NCBI GenBank assembly: GCA_958296075.1
Contig: CATQHW010000002.1
Coordinates: forward strand, 496,001 to 560,000
Direction: 5' to 3'
DNA length: 64,000 bases
From: an uncultured Spirochaetia bacterium
GTDB lineage: Bacteria > Spirochaetota > Spirochaetia > SZUA-6 > Bin103
This document shows, piece by piece, positions 8,615 through 18,136 of this stretch (its first letter is position 1; each line of letters opens with the position of its first letter). Position numbers and translations under genes: made by a program. A model generated the notes under the pieces. It was not told the DNA's origin, ran no database searches, and was given only the letters and a program-made list of their open reading frames with translations.

Positions 8615-9463
8615 ATGCCAAGAGAGACATCCACCGACGACAGCGTCCTCGCGCGGTACCTGCGCGAGATCAATCGCATTCCGTTGCTCACCAGGGACCA
8701 GGAGGAGCGCTTGGCCCGCAAGGCGGCGGCCGGCGACAACGGGGCCAAGGAGGGCTTGGCGCGCGCCAACCTCCGGTTCGTGGTCAACGTCGCCAAGCGG
8801 TATCAGAATCAGGGGCTGCCGCTTCTGGACCTGATCAGCGAAGGGAACATCGGGCTGCTGCACGCCATCGAGCGCTTCGACGTGGACAAGGGGTACCACT
8901 TCATCTCGTACGCCGTGTGGTGGATCAAGCAGGCGATCCTGAAGGCGGTGTGCGAACAGTCCCGCCTGATCCGCCTGCCGCTGAACCGCGCCAACGAGTT
9001 GGTGCAGATCGACCGTGCGCGCAAGGAGTTGCAGAGCGAGACCGGCAAGGAGGGCAGCGCCGAGCAGGTCGCCCAACGGCTGCAGCTCAAGCCGGCGCTG
9101 GTCGAGGAGCTGACCTCGATCTCCCGCGAGCTGGTCTCGCTCGACGCGCCGATGTACGCCGATTCCGAATCGGCCAACCGGTCGGAGTTCGTGGAGGACC
9201 GGAAGGGAGAGGCGCCGGACGAAAGCGCCCTGATGCGGTCGCTCCGCGAAGACATCGCCACCGTGCTCCGCTCGCTCACCAGCCGCGAGGCGGACATCAT
9301 CAAGCATCGGTTCGGGCTGGAGGGGCGCCGCCCGCTCTCCCTGAAGGAGATCGGGCTTCGCTACCATCTGACCAAGGAGCGCATCCGTCAGATTGAGAAG
9401 AAGGCGCTTCGCCGGCTGCGCCACCCGTCGCGGGCGCAGCACTTGGAGGCTTACGTAGCCTAG
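8615..9463 (+). CDS. Sigma-70 family RNA polymerase sigma factor (RpoS/RpoD-like, no region 1.1)
   Basis: 282-aa sigma factor. It starts at region 1.2 (DSVLARYLREINRIPLLT) without region 1.1, then region 2 (LRFVVNVAKRYQNQG, GNIGLLHAIERFD, the -10-reading YHFISYAVWWIKQAI), region 3 and region 4 (LTSREADIIKHRFGLEG, helix-turn-helix KEIGLRYHLTKERIRQIEKKALRRL). The short length, about that of Borrelia RpoS, and the sigma-54 promoter point to an alternative sigma of the RpoS kind rather than the housekeeping factor; short primary sigmas exist, so this is an inference. ATG 8615 is chosen because it follows the predicted transcript start and the GGAACGAG ribosome site. It is divergent from groES. 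Confidence 0.92.
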   Translation: MPRETSTDDSVLARYLREINRIPLLTRDQEERLARKAAAGDNGAKEGLARANLRFVVNVAKRYQNQGLPLLDLISEGNIGLLHAIERFDVDKGYHFISYAVWWIKQAILKAVCEQSRLIRLPLNRANELVQIDRARKELQSETGKEGSAEQVAQRLQLKPALVEELTSISRELVSLDAPMYADSESANRSEFVEDRKGEAPDESALMRSLREDIATVLRSLTSREADIIKHRFGLEGRRPLSLKEIGLRYHLTKERIRQIEKKALRRLRHPSRAQHLEAYVA

Positions 9464-9598
9464 GGGCCTATCCCTTCCTTTGGACTGGATCGCATCGGTG
9501 AGCCGGTGCGACCGGGCCGGTCGTGCTTGACAGCGTGAGGCTTGGCCTTTCTCCTACGGGGACCACACTCGGTCGCAGGACGGGGAGAGAGGGCACAC

Positions 9599-12310
<2,712 letters not shown>

Positions 12311-12340
12311 CGGGCCGCCCGGCGGCGGCGCGCGGCCGGC

Positions 12341-13240
12341 CTACCTGAAGGTCGATCCCTTCAGTTCGCGCTGCATCTCGTAGATCGAGCCCGACCGGAT
12401 CGGCGGCGGCTGCGGCAGGCGCACCGGCGCGGAGGTCATGCGCACCTCATTGGTAGCCTCGCCGCGTACGAAGGTGGCGCGGTACTGGTCCCAGCTCATC
12501 TGCCCGCCGGCGATCCAGATCGGGTAGGCGTCGCCCGCGCAGTACATCAGCAGGAGCAGCCGGCGCGGCGTCTCGGAGGTGTTGGGCAGCGATCCGTGCA
12601 GCGTGCGGACGTGGTGAATGGAGACGCCGCCGGCTGCTACCTCGATCGGTTCCGCGTCGGCAAGGTCGAAGGACAGCTCGGTGACCGCGCCCACGAAGGC
12701 GCCGTCCTGGTTGTGGTCCAGGACCGGGCCGCGATGCGATCCCGGAATCGCCAGCAGACAGCCGTTTTCGCGCGTCATGTCGTCGATGGCGACGCCCACC
12801 GCCAGCACGTCGTCGTTGGTGTGCGGGTAGAACGCCCAGTCCTGATGCCAGTGCACGGGGCTGCCGAAATCGCCCGACTTCATGTTGAGCTTGGTGCCGT
12901 GCGTGCGCACCGCGTAGGTGCCCACGAGCTGGCTGGTCATCTCCACGATCCCGTCGTCGCGCAGGACCCGGTCGTACGCCTCGTGCACCAGGTGCGGCTC
13001 CTTGAGGCGACGCAGCTTGGGGGCTTCCGGCGTATGGTCCGGCTCCAGGTCGAAGACCTCGGTGTGCTCGGTGACGGCGCGCGACCGCTCGACGAAGTCG
13101 TCGGTGACGGCCCGCAGCTCGGCCACCTGCTCGTCCGGCAGGACCCCCTCCACGGCGATGAAACCGCGCTCGTGGTACTCGTCGATCTGCGCCGGTGTCA
13201 GCGCCTTCGTCATCGGTCGTGTCAGTTCTGGTGTCAGCAT
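12341..13240 (-). CDS. Phytanoyl-CoA dioxygenase (PhyH) family protein
   Basis: Fe(II)/2-oxoglutarate oxygenase of 299 aa, double-stranded beta-helix fold. The iron-binding HxD is in HWHQDW, the distal His in TLHGSLPNTS, and the 2-oxoglutarate-binding Arg in ETPRRLL. RBS GGAGGGAG lies 7 bases before ATG 13240. It is downstream of the RraA-like gene on the same strand (83-base gap), so the two may be co-transcribed and act on related hydroxylated or keto-acid substrates. Bacterial PhyH members hydroxylate many small molecules; the substrate cannot be predicted. Confidence 0.88.
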   Translation of the reverse strand: MLTPELTRPMTKALTPAQIDEYHERGFIAVEGVLPDEQVAELRAVTDDFVERSRAVTEHTEVFDLEPDHTPEAPKLRRLKEPHLVHEAYDRVLRDDGIVEMTSQLVGTYAVRTHGTKLNMKSGDFGSPVHWHQDWAFYPHTNDDVLAVGVAIDDMTRENGCLLAIPGSHRGPVLDHNQDGAFVGAVTELSFDLADAEPIEVAAGGVSIHHVRTLHGSLPNTSETPRRLLLLMYCAGDAYPIWIAGGQMSWDQYRATFVRGEATNEVRMTSAPVRLPQPPPIRSGSIYEMQRELKGSTFR

Positions 13241-13323
13241 GGTCAACTCCCTCCGCCCGACCCCGATGATACCGATCCGGCGGCGAGCCTGCGAGTAGCG
13301 CCGCGGCCGGCGGGCTCGGCGGT

Positions 13324-14040
13324 TTAGCGCTTCACGTACTGGTGGCCGCCCATGATGGCCCGCACCTCTTCCACGCCGCGCGCCTGCAGCAGGCGGCCGA
13401 CGCGGTCCTCTTCCTCCGCCAGCAGGAGCTTGGCATTGGTGACCACCTCTTCCAGGCGGGAGGCCGGAAACTTCACCGCGCCGTTCTCGTCCATGTGGAC
13501 GATCTCGCCGGGCGCTACGTCCATGCCGGACAGGCGGACCGGTACCTGTATCGCGTGCAGCGCCTGCGGGCCGTGGCCGGCGCAGACGCCGCGGGTGAGA
13601 TACTGGAACTTCATGGGACGTATCTCGTGGATGTCGCGGGAGGGGCCGTTGGAGATCGCACCGACCGCGCCGCACGCGCGCAGGGCGGAGGTCATGTTGC
13701 CGCCGGACAGCCCCACCTTGTCGGCCAGCGCCGGCGGGAAGCGCTGCTCGAAGCAGAAGATCGACGGCCCGCCGAGCTTGTCGGCCGCTTCCAGGACGCC
13801 CATCAGGGTCAGCGCCGAGTAGGCGGGATCGGGGACCCCGTACACGCAGGTCACCGCGTGCCCGGCCACCGGTCCCAGTTCCGGGTACCAGCACGACAAC
13901 CGGTTGTCGGTGTACCAGTTCGACTCCCACGGATGGTAGAGCTCCAGGCACAGGGCGTGGCCGGGATAGGTGGCCACCACGTTGGTCACCGTGGGGGTGT
14001 CGATCCTCCGGAGCTCCTCCAGGAGGGCTGCGTCTGACAT
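13324..14040 (-). CDS. RraA family protein (aldolase/decarboxylase-like)
   Basis: 238 aa of the RraA/HMG-aldolase family, whose members either cleave 4-hydroxy-4-methyl-2-oxoglutarate, decarboxylate oxaloacetate, or bind RNase E. The family fold is seen in the central GPSRDIHEIRPM region (Arg-Asp for the metal and substrate site) and the end VAPGEIVHMDENGAVKFPA. ATG 14040 follows GGAGAC. The context with PhyH and sugar-acid genes favours a catabolic lyase over an RNase regulator. It is divergent from the YgjP-like peptidase gene. Confidence 0.8.
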   Translation of the reverse strand: MSDAALLEELRRIDTPTVTNVVATYPGHALCLELYHPWESNWYTDNRLSCWYPELGPVAGHAVTCVYGVPDPAYSALTLMGVLEAADKLGGPSIFCFEQRFPPALADKVGLSGGNMTSALRACGAVGAISNGPSRDIHEIRPMKFQYLTRGVCAGHGPQALHAIQVPVRLSGMDVAPGEIVHMDENGAVKFPASRLEEVVTNAKLLLAEEEDRVGRLLQARGVEEVRAIMGGHQYVKR

Positions 14041-14242
14041 ACGGGTCTCCTCATGTTCGTGTCGTTCCTGTCGGCCGTCTCCAGCCGGTAGCGAATCACG
14101 GTCCGAACCGCCTCAGTCTACCGTATCGCCCGGCCGACCGGAACGCCGATGATTGGGGACCGAATGCGCCAGGGTGTGCCCGGACGCCATGTATGGCAGC
14201 ATGATCGAGCAGGCGTGCTTAGGTGATGCGAGGGCATGGGCG

Positions 14243-15049
14243 GTGACCGGCCGTGACCGGGTGCGCGTGGGCGACGCCACCATCGAGTACGACGTCCGTC
14301 GCAGCGCGCGGCGCCGCAAGACGGTGCAGATCAGCGTGGACCGCGACGGCGTTCGGGTCGCCGCGCCGGCCGGCATCGCCGACCGGGAGCTGCGCGACAT
14401 CGTCGTCAAGCGAGCGCCGTGGATTCTCCAGCACGCCAACGCGCAACCGGCCACCGCCGAGCCAACGCGGTTCGTCAGCGGCGAGACGCTGCCCTACCTC
14501 GGCCGCGACGTGCGCATCGTGGCCGCGCCGGCCGGCCGGCCCTCGGCGGCGGTCACGTTCGACTGCGGCGGTCTGCGGATAGCCGTGCCGGCGCATCTCC
14601 CGGAGGTCGAGCGCCGCGAGACGGCCCGCGGCGCCGTGGTAGAGTGGTATCGCCTCCGCGCGGCGGAAGACATCCCGGCGCGTGTCGACCGGTGGCGGCG
14701 GCTCCTCGGCGAGGGCGCCAACCCTCGTATATTGATTCGCGACCAGCGCTGCCGGTGGGGAAGCTGCGCGGCCGACGGTACGTTGCGCTTCAACTGGCGC
14801 GCGATGATGCTCGAACCATCGCTGATCGATTACATCGTGGTGCACGAGTTGACCCACCTGAAGGTGCGCAATCATTCGGCCGCCTTCTGGAACCTGGTGG
14901 CTCGATCGATACCCGACGTGCAGCAGCGCCGCCGGAGGCTCAGGGAAGTGGGCCGGACGCTTCCCGCTCTGACCGCCGCTCCGCCGGCGCGTCCCGATCA
15001 GCCGGCCAGCCAGGCGGCGCGGCGACGGTGGGCGGCTACGTACTGGTAG
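14243..15049 (+). CDS. YgjP-like (DUF45/M48-type) metallopeptidase family protein
   Basis: Zinc-peptidase-fold protein, about 268 aa. Seen: RRSARRRKTVQISV at the start, the family hallmark RCRWGSCAADGTLRFNW, and the zinc motif HELTH followed by LKVRNHSAAFW. Start is uncertain: GTG 14243 follows GCGAGGG and fits where homology begins; ATG 14189 or 14201 would add 14-18 residues without a good ribosome site. The last 52 bases overlap the end of the convergent enolase-superfamily gene, so its basic Pro/Ala/Arg tail is encoded by the complement of that gene. The cellular substrate of this family is not well known. Confidence 0.85.
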   Translation: MTGRDRVRVGDATIEYDVRRSARRRKTVQISVDRDGVRVAAPAGIADRELRDIVVKRAPWILQHANAQPATAEPTRFVSGETLPYLGRDVRIVAAPAGRPSAAVTFDCGGLRIAVPAHLPEVERRETARGAVVEWYRLRAAEDIPARVDRWRRLLGEGANPRILIRDQRCRWGSCAADGTLRFNWRAMMLEPSLIDYIVVHELTHLKVRNHSAAFWNLVARSIPDVQQRRRRLREVGRTLPALTAAPPARPDQPASQAARRRWAATYW

Positions 15050-16140
15050 TCGTAGTCCGGGTCCGCGTCGACCGGGATGGCGTTGCCGCGCGGCGGGTAG
15101 CGGGCGATCGCCTCCTCGTCCAGATCGACGCCGAGCCCGGGGCGGTCGGGCACCAGGATGTGCCCGTCCTCGATCGCCGGCTGGCCGGTCATCACCTCGT
15201 AGCGCTGCGGCACGTCGTTCACGAGGTACTCGTGGATCAGGTAATTCGGCAGGGTCGCGAGCAGATGGATCGCCGCCATCTCCGCTACCGGCCCGAGCGA
15301 GCCTTGATGCGGCGCCACCATCACCTGATGGGCCTCGGCGATGGCGGCCAGCTTCTTCATCTGCCAGAGCCCGCCGAAACGGCCGGTGTCTGGCTGCGCG
15401 ACGTCGATGACGCCGCGCTCGATCAGCGGGCGGAGCGCGAACATGCCGGGATACGCCTCGCCGATCGCGATCGGCAGATCGACCGCCTGCGCGACCCGCG
15501 CCAAACCGCCAGCGTCCAAGGCCGAGACCGGATCCTCGTAGAACAGCAGCCCATAGCGTTCCAGCCGCCGCCCCAGCGAGATCGCGTCGGCCGGCGTCTG
15601 CCAGGGGCCGCCTCCGGCGTCGACCATCAGGTCGATGTCGGGGCCGAACTCGCCGCGCAGCTTCCGGACGCGGCTCACCGCGTCCCGCCATCCGAACAGC
15701 TTCATCGCCGTGAATCCGCGGTCGGCCAGTTCGCGCGCCCGTCCGTCGTCGAAGGCGTGGCCGTAGAGCCGGATGCGGTCGCGCATCTTGCCGCCCAGCA
15801 GGTTCCAGACCGGCGTGCCGAGCGCCTTGCCCTTCAGGTCCCAGAGCGCCAGCTCGATGCCGGTGACGGCGCCGCTGCCGACCACGCCGGTCATGCCGTG
15901 CCCCTGCGTGGAAGCGTACAGCTTCTGCCAGATCCGCTCGATCAGGAACGGGTCCTCGCCCACGACAAGCGGCGTCAGGTCCGCGATGGCCGTCTGCACG
16001 ACCCGCGGCCAGCCCCAGCACTCGCCGACGCCGTAGAGCCCCGCGTCGGTGTGGAGCTTGACGAACAGCCAGTGCCGCCAGGACGCGCGCTCGGGCGTGC
16101 CGCCGGAAACCAGGAACGTGCGAACTTCGGTGATGCGCAT
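14998..16140 (-). CDS. Mandelate racemase/muconate lactonizing enzyme family (acid sugar dehydratase-like)
   Basis: Enolase-superfamily enzyme, 380 aa. An N-terminal capping domain is followed by a barrel with metal-ligand residues in LMVDAGGG (Asp), FYEDPVS (Glu) and AIGEAYPG (Glu). The second catalytic base is the His of VAPHQGSLGP, as in the mandelate racemase and galactonate dehydratase subgroups; the usual KxK is replaced by MKLFGW, so only the first Lys remains. Such enzymes dehydrate sugar acids. ATG 16140 follows GGAGTTCGCC. It ends inside the convergent peptidase gene (52-base overlap). Confidence 0.88.
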   Translation of the reverse strand: MRITEVRTFLVSGGTPERASWRHWLFVKLHTDAGLYGVGECWGWPRVVQTAIADLTPLVVGEDPFLIERIWQKLYASTQGHGMTGVVGSGAVTGIELALWDLKGKALGTPVWNLLGGKMRDRIRLYGHAFDDGRARELADRGFTAMKLFGWRDAVSRVRKLRGEFGPDIDLMVDAGGGPWQTPADAISLGRRLERYGLLFYEDPVSALDAGGLARVAQAVDLPIAIGEAYPGMFALRPLIERGVIDVAQPDTGRFGGLWQMKKLAAIAEAHQVMVAPHQGSLGPVAEMAAIHLLATLPNYLIHEYLVNDVPQRYEVMTGQPAIEDGHILVPDRPGLGVDLDEEAIARYPPRGNAIPVDADPDYDYQYVAAHRRRAAWLAG

Positions 16141-16239
16141 GGCGAACTCCGATTTCAGAGGAAGACCGCCGGCGATATCCCGAATCGCCGGCCGAGGGCG
16201 AGCCGGGTCAGGCAGGTGGCCAGATCGACCGGTTGCCCG

Positions 16240-17997
16240 CTACGCACACGCAGGGTCGCTTGGCACGGCGTCGCAGAAGATCATCTCCCAGCCGTGGAAG
16301 ACCACGATCAGGCCGGTGAAGCGCACCCCGGGAAACTGCCGGGCCAGGCGCTCGTCCGCCAGATAGCGCGTCAACTGCTCCCCGGCCTCCTCCACCGCCG
16401 CCGCGATCGCCTCCCGGTCCGCTGACGCCGAGCGCGCGCGGTACTTGAGCTCGATCAGGTAGCCGCGGCGCAGGTGCGGAAAGCCGGCGACCAGCGGTTC
16501 CAGGCAGATGTCCGCGTGCCCCTTGCCCAACTCCGCCTCCGACCGGAACACGTAGTAGTCGGTCACGCTCAGATAGGCCGCCAGAAACCCCTGGATCACC
16601 TTCTCCCCCGCGATGTAGTCCCGGATCCCCGTCTGCCGCGCAATCGCCTCGCTCAGGTAGTCGAACACCGGCCGCCACTCGCCCTCGTTGGCCATACGCA
16701 TCATCAATTGCTCGAACCGGAACAGGTTGACCGAGAACACCTCGACGTCGCGGTAGCCGTCGCGCAGGAAGCCGTACATCAGCCGCTTCACGGTCTGGTT
16801 CGGGATCGCCAGCCGCGGCGTGCCCTGCGCTACGTCGCGGATGCTCAGCAGCCCGAAGAAGTGCAGCAGGGAGAGAAAGTGCTCCGGCTCGGCGAGCCGC
16901 TCCAGGGGAAAGCCGGGATGGATGCGGGCGGCGACCTGCTCCTCGCCGATGACGTTTCGCAGCAGATCGAAGTTGCCGTTCAACCGCCGGCCGACCACCA
17001 GCAGGTGACGCAGCTTGCCGTAGTCGATGCGCACGTTGGTGTCGATCAGGTAGTTGGGCATCCGCCGATTGGGAATCGACTGTTTCAGGTAGTAGAGCAC
17101 CATGTCGGTGTTGTAGAGATCGACGGCGGCCTCTTCCGCGAAGCGGTAGCCGTTGTACCACTCGCCCATGATCCCCATGGCAGTGCCGGCGTCCTGGTCG
17201 AACACGCCCAGGTCTCGGTACGTCTCGACCAGGCGCCGTACTTCCGCCTCGGTGAAGCCGACCATCTCGTTGAAGTCCAGGTCCAGACTGATGTTGGCGC
17301 CGATGTTGACGTCGTCCATGGTGACCGGCGACACGCCGGTGATGAACAGCCGCTCCAGCCCGCCGCCGGTGCGGTCGGCGCCGCCCTTGAGGGCGGCGAA
17401 GAAGTTGCGGTAGAAGCCGCCGCCGTGGGTGCAGGAGTGGTACGCCTCCGCGCCGTGGTACGCCAGCACGGTGTTGGCGAAGTTGTCGTACTCGTCGATC
17501 AGCGCGTACAGCGGGATATCGTGGTCGCCCGCGTACCGGAACAGCGCGGAGAGCTTCTCGTCGATGGTGGGCGGCGTGAGTATCCGCCGCTGCGCCGCCT
17601 CGGGAAACAGGTCGGGATGCCGCTCCAGCGTCCCCTGGAGCTCTATGAGGCAATAGCCTTCGAACGAGCGCTCCAGCGTCTCGAGCTTGTCGTTGACCAT
17701 CGAGAAGTTGAAGCGCAGGGTAACGTAGCGGCTGCGCTCCTCGGTCGGATTGCGGCCGATGTCGGTGCCGGCGAACGTGGCGTCGAACCCATCGGCCCAG
17801 AAGCGGTCGTAGTAGTTCTCCAGCAGCGACACCCACAGCGACTTGCCGAAGCGTCGCGGGCGGATCAGGAAGGCGTAGCGCTCCTGCTCCAGCCGGCGCA
17901 CGAAGCGCGTCTTGTCGACGTACAGCCACCCGTTCCAGCGGATGCGCCGGATGTCGGCTTCGCCGTAGGGAATGCGCGGGTAGGGGAGCGTGGTCAT
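16240..17997 (-). CDS. AAA-ATPase-like/PD-(D/E)XK nuclease-like protein (DUF1703 type)
   Basis: 585 aa. The N-terminal AAA-ATPase-like domain starts YPRIPYGEADIRRIR and YVDKTRFVRRLE, with P-loop RPRRFGKSL near residue 46 and a Walker B-like ALIDEYDNF. The C-terminal domain carries a PD-(D/E)XK signature: GHADICLEP (Asp) then YLIELKY (ExK) and FTGLIVVFHGWEM. The family is common, often multi-copy, in spirochaetes, Bacteroidetes and Chlorobi; its role is unknown, with mobile or defence-related functions suspected. ATG 17997, divergent from the DNA polymerase gene. Confidence 0.88.
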   Translation of the reverse strand: MTTLPYPRIPYGEADIRRIRWNGWLYVDKTRFVRRLEQERYAFLIRPRRFGKSLWVSLLENYYDRFWADGFDATFAGTDIGRNPTEERSRYVTLRFNFSMVNDKLETLERSFEGYCLIELQGTLERHPDLFPEAAQRRILTPPTIDEKLSALFRYAGDHDIPLYALIDEYDNFANTVLAYHGAEAYHSCTHGGGFYRNFFAALKGGADRTGGGLERLFITGVSPVTMDDVNIGANISLDLDFNEMVGFTEAEVRRLVETYRDLGVFDQDAGTAMGIMGEWYNGYRFAEEAAVDLYNTDMVLYYLKQSIPNRRMPNYLIDTNVRIDYGKLRHLLVVGRRLNGNFDLLRNVIGEEQVAARIHPGFPLERLAEPEHFLSLLHFFGLLSIRDVAQGTPRLAIPNQTVKRLMYGFLRDGYRDVEVFSVNLFRFEQLMMRMANEGEWRPVFDYLSEAIARQTGIRDYIAGEKVIQGFLAAYLSVTDYYVFRSEAELGKGHADICLEPLVAGFPHLRRGYLIELKYRARSASADREAIAAAVEEAGEQLTRYLADERLARQFPGVRFTGLIVVFHGWEMIFCDAVPSDPACA

Positions 17998-18080
17998 TGC
18001 GCAGCCTGGACCGCCGACTCTACCGGCTCGGGAGCGCGTCCGGCAACTTCATGGGGTGAGGCGTCCGCCTGCCGGCGATA

Positions 18081-18120
18081 TCTCATAATGAGACACGGTC
18101 CAGGTAGACGATCTCATAAG
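18081..18120 (+). promoter_or_regulatory. Inverted repeat and repeated half-site upstream of the family B polymerase gene
   Basis: TCTCAT-A-ATGAGA is a perfect 13-bp dyad at 18081-18093, and its half TCTCATAAG recurs at 18112-18120, 31 bp on (three helical turns), just before the GGAGGAGGGG ribosome site. This has the look of an operator, for example for a damage-response repressor, in the region shared by the divergent genes. No protein can be assigned. Confidence 0.45.
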
Positions 18121-18136
18121 GAGGAGGGGTAGTCGG

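Noticed and set aside
9527-9557. Sigma-70 promoter before ppdK
   Set aside because: TTGACA is perfect but the only -10 candidates (TCTCCT, TCCTAC) are poor or badly spaced, so I did not list it as a feature.
12314-12326. GCCGCC-C-GGCGGC as terminator between ppdK and the PhyH gene
   Set aside because: The one-base loop makes a short weak stem and no T-run follows on either strand.
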